Origin: a virus
Length of the DNA stretch: 33,504 nt
Reading direction: 5' to 3' (one strand)
IMG/VR virus record: IMGVR_UViG_3300009285_007468
Location: 1-33,504 of that record
Below, piece after piece: positions 23,039 to 30,275 of the stretch; the stretch's first letter is position 1, and each line of letters begins with the position of its first letter. A program made the translations under genes and the position numbers. The notes beneath the pieces were generated by a model. The model saw only the letters and a program-made list of their open reading frames with translations, made no database searches and had not been told where the DNA came from.

Positions 23039-23372
23039 ATACTATATAATCGGTGGAATCATAGCGATCATTTCATTTGTAGTTATAGGTTATCTTATAG
23101 GTACCATAGAAACGTCTGAGGACATCGTAGGACAGCTCACGAATAACATACAGATACAAATAGACAACCAATACAAAGAACGTCTTGTTGTCCTTCAGAA
23201 GACGTTAGATGACAGGAATAAAGAGATAGCAGAATCTAGATTGAGGGAAAGAACCTTGCTCAGTAAGCTTGGGCAATTGAAAAAGGAAAAAGAAGATGTT
23301 AAGTTACCGACAAGTAATGAAGAGCTTGATAATCGTATCAATACTCTTGGCCTCAAGCCAACTATACGCTAA
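23025..23372 (+). CDS. Inner spanin-like protein
   Basis: This encodes 115 residues. Residues about 6-28 form an N-terminal membrane anchor (YYIIGGIIAIISFVVIGYLIG), and residues 30-100 are a periplasmic coiled-coil-like helix. The same topology defines inner spanins (Rz-type), which with an outer partner disrupt the outer membrane at the end of lysis. The next gene starts inside this one, as in lambda-type Rz/Rz1 pairs. This supports a Gram-negative host. No sequence family was confirmed. Confidence 0.6.
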   Translation: MEFNKYYIIGGIIAIISFVVIGYLIGTIETSEDIVGQLTNNIQIQIDNQYKERLVVLQKTLDDRNKEIAESRLRERTLLSKLGQLKKEKEDVKLPTSNEELDNRINTLGLKPTIR

Positions 23373-23700
23373 AGAATATTGTTTTACAGAAGAACAGACA
23401 GGCCAAATAGTAGTTGATCTCGAAAGAAGACAATATTGTGAAAAACAGATCGAGACCTATATAGAATTAGATAATGAGAAGACCGAGCAAATAGAGCTAC
23501 TTGATAAACAAGTAAGGGGCACGGAAGAAAAATTTGTCGAAGCCGAAAGGAAAAATGCAACAGATCGAAAAATTGCAGATGAAAGGGATTCGGCAAGATT
23601 AAAGGAGTTGGAGGAAGCAAGAAAACCGAGATGGAATTCTATCTTTGGGAGTTTCGGGTTCGGTGTAATTTCGGGTTTATTGTTGATACTGTTACTATGA
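23296..23700 (+). CDS. Second spanin-type or periplasmic coiled-coil protein
   Basis: This encodes 134 residues, beginning 77 bases before the end of the previous gene. ATG 23296 has AAAAGGAAA upstream; ATG 23317 would give a cleaner signal peptide (MKSLIIVSILLASSQLYAKE). A signal sequence ends at LYA-KE, then a long coiled coil (about 40-110) and a C-terminal hydrophobic segment (FGVISGLLLILLL). Unlike Rz1 it has no lipobox, so it is not a classical outer spanin lipoprotein. A two-anchor periplasmic spanin is possible. Its exact role is uncertain. Confidence 0.55.
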   Translation: MLSYRQVMKSLIIVSILLASSQLYAKEYCFTEEQTGQIVVDLERRQYCEKQIETYIELDNEKTEQIELLDKQVRGTEEKFVEAERKNATDRKIADERDSARLKELEEARKPRWNSIFGSFGFGVISGLLLILLL

Positions 23701-23915
23701 GAAAATATCTATGGTTGGTGTTGATTGCGATTTTGATAGGACTTAATAATGGGGAAGTCCTTAGTTTCCCATGTTGCAACATGATTGTTCCGGCAATAGT
23801 GAGGGATGGAAAACAAATCTTGATAGTGGTAAATAACGACGTAGAACCAGTTATGGCATTTGAAACATCGGCGGTCGCATGGATAAGATTTGTTCCTGAT
23901 AATCAAGTTTTGTAA
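23697..23915 (+). CDS. Small secreted or anchored protein
   Basis: This encodes 72 residues, its ATG overlapping the previous stop (ATGA). An N-terminal signal or anchor (MRKYLWLVLIAILIGLNNGE) is followed by a short beta-rich domain with a vicinal Cys pair (FPCCNMIVPAIV). It is the last gene of the lysis cassette, and AGGAGG of the neck gene follows. No lipobox is obvious since the first Cys lies behind the expected position. Function unknown. Confidence 0.5.
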   Translation: MRKYLWLVLIAILIGLNNGEVLSFPCCNMIVPAIVRDGKQILIVVNNDVEPVMAFETSAVAWIRFVPDNQVL

Positions 23916-23934
23916 AAGGAGGAGAATAACAACA

Positions 23935-25101
23935 ATGGCCCTTATTTCGCTACAGGAAGCACTCGATTTTCTCGAAGTCCAATACATGTCCTTTACAATA
24001 ACTTCAGCTAATGATGTTATAAGGCTTTCGTATAATGGAGGAGCAACGACAAATGTCGAAGTTGGCGATGGTACTTATTCTGGTTCTGAACTGGCAACGC
24101 AGATGCAGACGAGTATAGATGCTGCATTAAGCTGTACTTCTACAGTTTCCTGGAGCACATCAACATATAAGTTCACGATAGCAGTTTCTGCAGGAAATAC
24201 GATCGCATATACACACAGTTCATCAGATTTAGGCAGTACAATCGGTTTTGACCAGGATCATGCGGCTGCCTTATCCATAACATCAGATCAGGCGATAAGT
24301 GATCCAACGGCTATGGTATCTGTCTTAAAGGATGTGGCTGAGAAGATGATCAAGAACTATTGCGGAAGGGACCTAGAATCAACTTCGTATGAGGAGAGAT
24401 ATGATGGAGACGGATCTTCTGTCTTGGTCTTGAGACAGTATCCGGTAACCGCGATAACGAGGTTGACATTGTGGCCGATTGATGTCATAAGAGTTAAGAA
24501 TTCCAACACTTCTACGAATGCGACCGCTTCAGTCTCCTCTACAGCCTTGGTTTTGACAAAGGATGGCACATCTTCGTCTCTCGCCTTTGCCACATACACA
24601 ACGATGACGACCTTGGTCGATGCGGTGAATGCCCTTGGAAGTGGGTGGTCCGCAGAATTGCAGAGTTCAGCTTATGCAAGTTATCTTACGACTGAGCTGA
24701 TAGAAAAGATGGGGATGTATTGTCTCAACAGCAACTGGGCTTATCTCCAGATGCCTTATGACAGAGGGGAGAGTGACTTTGACATAGACAGTGCGAGCGG
24801 GATAATCTATCTGAACAGATTCACCAATCTGAGTGGAAGCTATGACTATACCGGATTTCCTACTGGGATCAGGAACATATTCGTCGATTATACGGCAGGT
24901 TATGCGACCATCCCAGACGACTTAAAGTTGGCTGTTCGGATCTTACTGAAATACCTTTACCAACGATGGCAGGAAGAAACGTTTGGATCATCTTCCTTGA
25001 GCTCAGGAGGAATCTCTACATCATTCGAGAAAGCCATCCCGTTCGAGGTGAGACTTATCCTTGACCATAAGTACAGAAGGAAGATGGTATCTGTATTATG
25101 A
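23935..25101 (+). CDS. Head-tail connector protein (gp6-like) with beta insertions
   Basis: This encodes 388 residues, about three times the usual gp6 length of around 100-150. The connector signature is split: MALISLQEALDFLEV at the start, a helix with DVAEKMIKNYCGRDLE (near 136-151), and later FVDYTAGYATIPDDLKLAVR followed by ILLKYLYQRWQEE. Two insertions of beta-rich, Ser/Thr-rich sequence lie in between, at about 18-125 and 180-275. The first contains a GDGTYSGSELATQMQTSIDA element seen in other virion beta domains. Connectors of this type form the ring joining the portal to the tail. The first insertion may be exposed. The ribosome site AGGAGGAG lies 10 bases upstream. Confidence 0.75.
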   Translation: MALISLQEALDFLEVQYMSFTITSANDVIRLSYNGGATTNVEVGDGTYSGSELATQMQTSIDAALSCTSTVSWSTSTYKFTIAVSAGNTIAYTHSSSDLGSTIGFDQDHAAALSITSDQAISDPTAMVSVLKDVAEKMIKNYCGRDLESTSYEERYDGDGSSVLVLRQYPVTAITRLTLWPIDVIRVKNSNTSTNATASVSSTALVLTKDGTSSSLAFATYTTMTTLVDAVNALGSGWSAELQSSAYASYLTTELIEKMGMYCLNSNWAYLQMPYDRGESDFDIDSASGIIYLNRFTNLSGSYDYTGFPTGIRNIFVDYTAGYATIPDDLKLAVRILLKYLYQRWQEETFGSSSLSSGGISTSFEKAIPFEVRLILDHKYRRKMVSVL

Positions 25102-25421
25102 GAGGACCAAAAACCACGATTTTTCTTTCCAGACTCACGCAAACAGCAGACGGATTGGGAACATTTACTACGACCTGGAGTGACATCCGTCAGATAAAGG
25201 GGGTGTTTTGGACTCTGTCTGGGAACGAGAGATTGGCATATGAAAAGTTGACAGAAGATATTTCTCATAACTTTGCATTTGACAATCTTATTGGAGAGAC
25301 AGTTACCACACAAGATAGACTTCGCCTTGCTGATGGAACGATTTATGATATAAAGTTTATTGATACTACAAAAAACAGGGGTAATTTTACTATATTGCTT
25401 CTCAGGGAGTATAAGACATAA
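25098..25421 (+). CDS. Head closure / head-tail joining protein (Phage_H_T_join-like)
   Basis: This encodes 107 residues, ATG overlapping the connector stop (ATGA). The strand order (TIFLSRLTQTADGLGTFTTT, WSDIRQIKGVFWTL, then GETVTTQDRLRLADGTIYDI and a final FTILLLREYK) is the classic small beta-barrel of SPP1 gp16/HK97 gp7-like proteins that close the connector after DNA packaging. Size and gene order between connector and gp10-like gene agree. Assignment is by pattern and position. Confidence 0.75.
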   Translation: MRGPKTTIFLSRLTQTADGLGTFTTTWSDIRQIKGVFWTLSGNERLAYEKLTEDISHNFAFDNLIGETVTTQDRLRLADGTIYDIKFIDTTKNRGNFTILLLREYKT

Positions 25422-25422
25422 A

Positions 25423-25887
25423 ATGGCACGAGTTCAATGGAATAGTGCGGCCGCAAACAAACTCCAGGTATTGGCAGAGCAGCAGTTGGTAAAGATTGGG
25501 TTCCAGATGGAGGCAGACATTAAGAGGATCTTTGGTCCAGGGACACGTAATGTTTATATGAAGGGTAAGAATAAGAATATTCCCCATACGGCTTCTGCCC
25601 CTGGGGAACCACCTGCCGTAGATACCGGTAGGTTGAGAGCGAGTATCTCGACGAACTGGTCAAGGAGCGGAATGTCAAGCAGTAAAGTTGGCGGGCAAGC
25701 AGGATCTGAAGATGGAGTGATGAATCCAGGATCTGATATTAATCAATTCAAGGTTGTAGTAGGAACGCGAGTGCAGTATGCTCCTTGGTTAGAGTTCGGC
25801 ACAAGCCGTATGGCGGCAAGGCCATTTATGCGCCCGATCGTGGAGAAGTTCAGACCGATCGTTAACAGATTGTTTGGGAGTAAATAG
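25423..25887 (+). CDS. HK97 gp10-like tail/neck protein
   Basis: This encodes 154 residues. The N-terminal helix is followed by SAPGEPPAVDTGRLRASIST and the closing YAPWLEFGTSRMAARPFMRP, the two most recognisable signatures of the gp10 family, which supports head-tail joining. The order connector, closure, gp10, terminator matches HK97-type phages. Start ATG 25423 follows the previous stop by one base. Confidence 0.85.
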   Translation: MARVQWNSAAANKLQVLAEQQLVKIGFQMEADIKRIFGPGTRNVYMKGKNKNIPHTASAPGEPPAVDTGRLRASISTNWSRSGMSSSKVGGQAGSEDGVMNPGSDINQFKVVVGTRVQYAPWLEFGTSRMAARPFMRPIVEKFRPIVNRLFGSK

Positions 25888-25889
25888 AT

Positions 25890-26588
25890 ATGCCCGCTTC
25901 CCCATCACCCTCAGAGTCTCCATCTTTAAGTCCAAGTGAGAGCCCTTCACTTTCTCCTTCGATTTCACCAAGTTTATCTCCCAGTGCATCGGAATCACCA
26001 TCTGCTTCTCCTTCATTGAGCCAATCAGCTTCTGAGTCTCCGTCGGCCAGTCCATCGGTTTCTCCAAGTTCTTCTCCATCTGTCAGTCCTTCATTAAGTC
26101 CTTCGGCATCGCCTTCTGCATCTCCAAGTGTTTCTCCATCTGAGTCACCAAGCCCTTCGCCAAGTGCAGGAGTATTTGGTCTTGAAGAAGCAATAATGAC
26201 AAAATTCAATGCATTGAGAAATGACGGAAGTAACAATGATTTTTATACAAGCATCGGAGGCCGACTATATAATACTCAGGCTCCTCAGAATGCCATATTC
26301 CCTTTTACAGTGTTTACAGAAATCTCTGATGTAAATGAATATACTTTTACGACAAATTTTGAGAACGTTTTGATCCAGTTCTCTTTGTTCAGCACGGAAG
26401 AGGCTGTTTCAGAGATAAGGGACATGTTCACATATTGCAAGAGCTTATTTGACTGGTGTTCCCTTTCGATTTCTGGATATGCATTTCTATATATGAGAAG
26501 AGAGAATTCTTATCTGACAAAAGACGATAGACCGGCATGGCAAAGGATTGTTGAATATCGGGTGCAGTTTGAGTATGGAGATTACTAA
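25890..26588 (+). CDS. Tail terminator-like protein with N-terminal Ser-Pro repeat
   Basis: This encodes 232 residues. Residues 2-93 are a Ser-Pro-Ser-X array like the one on the protein at 8286. The domain proper, about 95-232, starts GLEEAIMTKFNALRNDG and includes LYNTQAPQNAIFPFTVFTEI, a central FTTNFENVLIQFSLFST strand and IVEYRVQFEYGDY, the pattern of the DUF3168/gp11-like tail completion proteins. Such proteins cap the tail tube. The array would project from the neck or tail end. ATG 25890 is preceded by GGGAG. Attachment of a low-complexity array to a completion protein is unusual. Confidence 0.75.
   Translation: MPASPSPSESPSLSPSESPSLSPSISPSLSPSASESPSASPSLSQSASESPSASPSVSPSSSPSVSPSLSPSASPSASPSVSPSESPSPSPSAGVFGLEEAIMTKFNALRNDGSNNDFYTSIGGRLYNTQAPQNAIFPFTVFTEISDVNEYTFTTNFENVLIQFSLFSTEEAVSEIRDMFTYCKSLFDWCSLSISGYAFLYMRRENSYLTKDDRPAWQRIVEYRVQFEYGDY
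25893..26168 (+). repeat. Second Ser-Pro-Ser-X coding repeat array
   Basis: About 276 bases encode residues 2-93 of the tail terminator-like protein. The unit is the same as in the array at 9149 (Ser-Pro-Ser with Ala, Leu, Glu or Val), with an occasional Gln, Ile or Ser. Codons vary, as in the first array. Its N-terminal rather than C-terminal position shows that the array was joined to the two proteins separately. Confidence 0.85.
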
Positions 26589-26592
26589 TAAA

Positions 26593-26620
26593 TTTTAAGA
26601 CATAGATTTTCTATTTATAT
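26593..26620 (+). promoter_or_regulatory. Promoter-like motif, copy 3 (TTTTAAGA-N13-TTTATAT)
   Basis: TTTTAAGA at 26593-26600 and TTTATAT at 26614-26620 keep the 13-base spacing. It begins 4 bases after the tail terminator stop and leads to an AAGAGGAA site and the TTG at 26641 of a zinc-module homing endonuclease remnant. The copy at 4585 precedes a related zinc-module ORF. Confidence 0.6.
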
Positions 26621-26640
26621 ATGAAGAAGAGGAATAAGAT

Positions 26641-27564
26641 TTGAAAGGATCTCAACTATGTGAATGTAAATGTGGTGGATATGCCAAGCCTGGAAGAAAA
26701 TTTATTCTGGGCCACAATAATAAGGGTATAAAAGGACTGGGAATTGGTCGTATTCCTTGGAATAAAGGGCTAAAAGGCTTTTCAAGTGGATGGTTAAAAG
26801 GAAAGAAACAAACCCCTGAGCATATTGCTAAACGTGTCGCAAAACAAATAGGAAGTAAACGTTCGGAAAGCACAAAAGGAAAAATGAGTGTTTCTAAAAA
26901 AGGAGAAAAGAATCCATTTTATAATAAACATCATATCCAAGAAACAAAAGAAAAAATATCGGTAAAAAACAAGGGTCGCAAACAATCAGATGAGGAAAGA
27001 AATAGAAGATCTATTTCCCAAAAAATAGTGTAAAATAAGCCAGAAATAAAAGAAAAAAGATCTAAATCGGAAAAAATTGCCCAAAATCGTCCAGAAAGAA
27101 AAGAAAAACAAATAAAATTTATGAAAGAAAAATGGGCAGACCCAGGGTGGAAAGCTAAACAATCACAGTTAATTAAGAATGTATGGGCAGATCCAGAACG
27201 AAAAGAATTTCAACTACTTGCTATTGGTAAAGGACTAAATCGGAAACCTAATAATCCTGAATCGTTTTTGCAAATTAAATTTTGGATTTGGTGTCAAACA
27301 ATAATTTATAGTGGTGATTATTCTGTCGTTATAAACGGTAAAAATCCAGATTTTATATGTCTTGAAAAGAAAAAGATTATTGAATTTAATGGTTCTTATT
27401 GGCATCGGAATGATATCCCTGGAGAACATGAAAGATTTTTTGCTGAAGTTGGATATGATACTTTGATTTTAGTGGATAAAGATCTCTTAGATATGGAAGC
27501 TTTGAGAATTAAAATAGATACTTTTATGGAAAGGCCAAATCCTTATATCACACTTATGGGATAG
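26641..27564 (+). pseudogene. Homing endonuclease with an in-frame stop
   Basis: The frame starts at a TTG (MKGSQLCECKCGGYAKPGRK once initiated). An N-terminal Cys-x-Cys-x-Cys-Gly ... GHN-KG zinc module and repeated basic units follow. At 27031-27033 a TAA interrupts it. In the same frame it continues NKPEIKEKRS and ends with INGKNPDFICLEKKKIIEFN, GSYWHRND and DTLILVDKD, the same PD-(D/E)xK-type C-terminus as in the intact gene at 11958. At the stop the intact relative reads AQNRPEVKAKR, so a CAA to TAA change (Gln to stop) is the simplest explanation. Total length would be 307 residues. Suppression or a two-subunit enzyme is possible but not shown. Confidence 0.7.
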
Positions 27565-27570
27565 GTGTAA

Positions 27571-28353
27571 ATGTCTATATCGATCATAATACCATATTGT
27601 AATGCGAATGAATTCACAGAGGAATGCCTCAGGTCGATCAAAAAGCACACAAAAGACTATGAGATAATCCTCATCGACAATGGGTCAAAAGACCTTCTCG
27701 AGTTGTCTGAGAACGAAATGTCCATATGCCTGATAAGAAATGAGGAGAACCTCGGCTTCCCGAAAGCTGTCAACCAGGGACTGGCAAGGGCGAAGGGAGA
27801 TTATCTTTGTGTTTTGAACAATGACATAATCGTTGTGCCTGGTTGGGCAGAGAGATTGATATGGCACCTTGAATGCGGGATTGATGTCATAGGGCCGAGG
27901 ACAAACTCGATATCTGGTCCTCAGGCATTGCTTGTCGACAGGTACGACAACATCGAGGAGCTGAACAGAGAATCAGAATCTCTCTACAAGAGGGAGAAAC
28001 ATAATCGTTTTCCGTTTTATCGACTTGTCGCGTTTTGTGTCGTGATGAGAAGATGGGTTTATGAGATGATCGGGGGATTTGACGAGGTGTTCTCTCCTGG
28101 GAACTATGAGGATGATTCATATTGTTTAGAAGCAATAGACAAGGGGTTCAAGCTGGCGGTCGCAAATGATGTTTTCATGCATCATTGGGGTTCTGTAACC
28201 CACAGGAATCTTGACATTGATTACGTTTCTCTGCTGAAGAGGAACCAGAAGATATTTGAGTCTAAGTGGTCGAAAGAGAAGATAAAAGAGCTTTCAGCCA
28301 AGAATATGGAGGCAGTAAATGGTGCGAAAAGAGAAGTCTTCAATTGGCATTGA
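27571..28353 (+). CDS. Family 2 glycosyltransferase
   Basis: This encodes 260 residues. ISIIIPYCNANEFTEECLRS opens the fold, ILIDNGSKDLLE follows, ENLGFPKAVNQGLARAKGDY is the classic third motif, and LCVLNNDIIVVPGW holds the Asp donor/metal site. FVVMRRWVYEMIGGFDEVFS and GNYEDDSYCLEAIDKGFKLA with MHHWGS close the acceptor half, as in rhamnosyl- or mannosyl-transferase-like GT2 enzymes. There is no membrane segment. It overlaps the methyltransferase gene by 35 bases. It opens the second glycan block, placed between the neck and tail-tube genes. Confidence 0.88.
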   Translation: MSISIIIPYCNANEFTEECLRSIKKHTKDYEIILIDNGSKDLLELSENEMSICLIRNEENLGFPKAVNQGLARAKGDYLCVLNNDIIVVPGWAERLIWHLECGIDVIGPRTNSISGPQALLVDRYDNIEELNRESESLYKREKHNRFPFYRLVAFCVVMRRWVYEMIGGFDEVFSPGNYEDDSYCLEAIDKGFKLAVANDVFMHHWGSVTHRNLDIDYVSLLKRNQKIFESKWSKEKIKELSAKNMEAVNGAKREVFNWH

Positions 28354-28843
28354 TGAAGACATGCCGATTGGAGAAATAGAAAAAGTAATAAGACTGAATC
28401 TTGGATCTGGTTTCAAGACTGAGACCGGAGAAGAATGGATAAACATAGACAAGAGAGAAATTACGAATCCTGATATGGTTCATGACATAGAGACAGGACT
28501 GCCATTCCAAGATAACTCTGTCGACATGATACGAGCTCATGATATCCTCGAACACATTCATCCTGACAAGGTCCCGTTTGTGATGTCCGAGATCCACAGG
28601 GTTCTGAAGCCCGAAGGATACCTGCACTTCTTCATCCCAAGCACAGATGGCAGAGGCTGGGCAATGGACCCGACTCACAGATCATTCTGGAACATTAACA
28701 GTTGGCTCTATTATATTGATCCTGATTGGCATGCTCTTTATCCAGAGCTTCCGATGTTTAGGGCAGAAAGGATTCAGGATGTCTGCCTGAATGAACAACT
28801 TAGGATAATCCACACAGAAGGTAAGGTTTATCCGGTGAAGTAA
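28319..28843 (+). CDS. SAM-dependent methyltransferase (Methyltransf_11-like)
   Basis: This encodes 174 residues starting inside the previous gene, with GGAGG upstream of the ATG. RLNLGSGFKTETGEEWINID forms the SAM loop, VDMIRAHDILEHIHPDKVPF is motif post-I, and EIHRVLKPEGYLHFFIPSTD is the typical motif III of this family. HRSFWNINSWLYYIDPDW continues the pattern of sugar or small-molecule methyltransferases in glycan clusters. It overlaps its downstream neighbour by one base. Its substrate is inferred to be a glycan. Confidence 0.8.
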   Translation: MVRKEKSSIGIDEDMPIGEIEKVIRLNLGSGFKTETGEEWINIDKREITNPDMVHDIETGLPFQDNSVDMIRAHDILEHIHPDKVPFVMSEIHRVLKPEGYLHFFIPSTDGRGWAMDPTHRSFWNINSWLYYIDPDWHALYPELPMFRAERIQDVCLNEQLRIIHTEGKVYPVK

Positions 28844-29511
28844 TGGAGATAAAGGTTTGCGCTCTTGTAGATAACATAGGGATATTGATTGGGAATCTCA
28901 TGACCTCCCGGATAGACGGAAACTTGGGATTTATCATGAATTCAAAAAGTGCAACAGAGGGGATGAACAAGTTGTTTGACAAGTGTTCCAAGGCAGACGT
29001 GGTCGTGATGGTTCATCAGGACGTCATCTTCCCGTTTGATTGGATAGAAAAGACAGAGCGATTATTGAATGATCTTCCTGCTGATTGGGGAATTGCTGGT
29101 ATCTGGGGTACCAAATTGGTTAACGGAAGGCAAGCTCCAGTTGGTAGGATTGCAGATACAAGGATGAGCAAATTGTCACCTGGTGGTCACTTCTGGAAGG
29201 GACAAATGCCATGCAGGATCGATTCCCTTGACGAGGTCTGCCTCATCTTCAACATGAAGACGGAATTCAGGTTTGAGGAAGAGTTCGAAGGGTTTGACCT
29301 TTACGGGACATATGCCTGTCTGAGAATGAGAGAGATGGGGTATGAGGCATACGTGATCGACAACGCGGTTATGCACAACACGTCAAGACCAATGAAGTGG
29401 ATGCCAGATGAGAAATTCCTTTCATCCTGGGGATGGTTGAAAGAGAGATTCCCTGGTCAAGGCATAGTTTCAACAGTTTATGATGAAGGTTTTAATAAGA
29501 GGAAAGATTGA
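28843..29511 (+). CDS. Glycosyltransferase-like protein (Glyco_tranf_2_5-like)
   Basis: This encodes 222 residues, ATG overlapping the previous stop. VVMVHQDVIFPFDWIEKTER is the HQDV motif of this GT-A subgroup, often next to other phage and O-antigen transferases. WGIAGIWGTKLVNG, EVCLIFNMKTEFRFEEEFEG and DLYGTYACLRMREMGYEAYV make up the following acceptor region. No first Rossmann signature is as clear as in the other GT2 proteins. Enzymatic activity is likely but the family is defined mainly by similarity. It overlaps its downstream neighbour by 4 bases. Confidence 0.7.
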   Translation: MEIKVCALVDNIGILIGNLMTSRIDGNLGFIMNSKSATEGMNKLFDKCSKADVVVMVHQDVIFPFDWIEKTERLLNDLPADWGIAGIWGTKLVNGRQAPVGRIADTRMSKLSPGGHFWKGQMPCRIDSLDEVCLIFNMKTEFRFEEEFEGFDLYGTYACLRMREMGYEAYVIDNAVMHNTSRPMKWMPDEKFLSSWGWLKERFPGQGIVSTVYDEGFNKRKD

Positions 29512-30188
29512 GTCTTACAGTAACTAACTTCAAGCTGGGAGTGGGGATTCCGTTAAGCTGGACGCATGTGCCTTCAGCATTCTTCGAGAGCTTCATACAG
29601 ATGGAGAAGCCGAATTTCACCTATCTGCCAGCACATAACGGACCGATTGATGGTCTTCGTAACTATATTATAGAACAGGCGATTGCAACTGGATGCAGCC
29701 ACTTGTTGCTGATGGATGCTGACCAGATCTATCCTGTTGACACGATAACGAGGTTGCTCTCTCATAGGCTGCCGGTCGTGCATGGGATGGTGTTTCGGAG
29801 ATATCCGAACTTCGACAACCTCCTCTTCAAGGGAGAGATAAACCATTACACGAACATGATGGAAGGGGTCGATTATACGGATGGTGATTTGGTAGAGGTT
29901 GACGCAATAGGAACCGGATGCGCCTTGTATGACGTTCGTGTGTTTCTCGACATAGAGCAGCCATGGTTTGAGTTCATCCCTAATCCTGATACCGAAAAGG
30001 GAGGGGTGGTCGGAGAGGATATCTGGTTTGCTCAGAAGCTACACAAGGCAGGATACAAGATCTATTGTGACACAGGTGTGAAGATCGGGCATCTGACGAT
30101 GTTCACAATAGACGAGAACTTCAGCAGGCTTTATCAGTCTTTGCTGAAGAGGCAAATGGAAATAAACAAGAGGAATGATTCTTCATAG
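29508..30188 (+). CDS. GT-A-fold glycosyltransferase-like protein, TTG start
   Basis: This encodes 226 residues from a TTG behind AAGAGGAAAG. CSHLLLMDADQIYPVDTITR contains the DxD motif, and VDAIGTGCALYDVRVFLDIE and GEDIWFAQKLHKAGYKIYCD are typical of a broad GT-A group seen in phages. It lacks a classical GT2 N-terminus, opening with FKLGVGIPLSWTHVPSAFFE instead. A terminator follows at 30225, closing the second glycan block. Donor and acceptor are unknown. Confidence 0.7.
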   Translation: MSLTVTNFKLGVGIPLSWTHVPSAFFESFIQMEKPNFTYLPAHNGPIDGLRNYIIEQAIATGCSHLLLMDADQIYPVDTITRLLSHRLPVVHGMVFRRYPNFDNLLFKGEINHYTNMMEGVDYTDGDLVEVDAIGTGCALYDVRVFLDIEQPWFEFIPNPDTEKGGVVGEDIWFAQKLHKAGYKIYCDTGVKIGHLTMFTIDENFSRLYQSLLKRQMEINKRNDSS

Positions 30189-30224
30189 GATCTTAAACTA
30201 AACAAAAAGTTATCAGAACAACTG

Positions 30225-30254
30225 AGGCAATCTAATTAATAGATTGCCTTTTTT
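30225..30254 (+). terminator. Rho-independent terminator before the tail-tube genes
   Basis: AGGCAATCTA at 30225-30234 pairs over 10 bases with TAGATTGCCT at 30240-30249, with a 5-base loop and a T run to 30254. It separates the second glycan block from the tail genes. No promoter-like motif of the four-copy type follows, so tail genes must be served by read-through or another promoter. Confidence 0.85.
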
Positions 30255-30275
30255 GTTTCTAAGGAGGTGATAGAA

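Noticed and set aside
4585-26620. TTTATAT elements as archaeal TATA boxes
   Set aside because: Distances to starts vary (5 to 35 bases) and do not fit a start about 25 bases downstream in copy 1. Muramidase, spanin-like genes and strong Shine-Dalgarno sites point to bacteria.
27031-27033. TAA read as an amino acid (alternative code)
   Set aside because: TAA is the normal stop for many other genes in the window, so only a local mutation or suppression is plausible.
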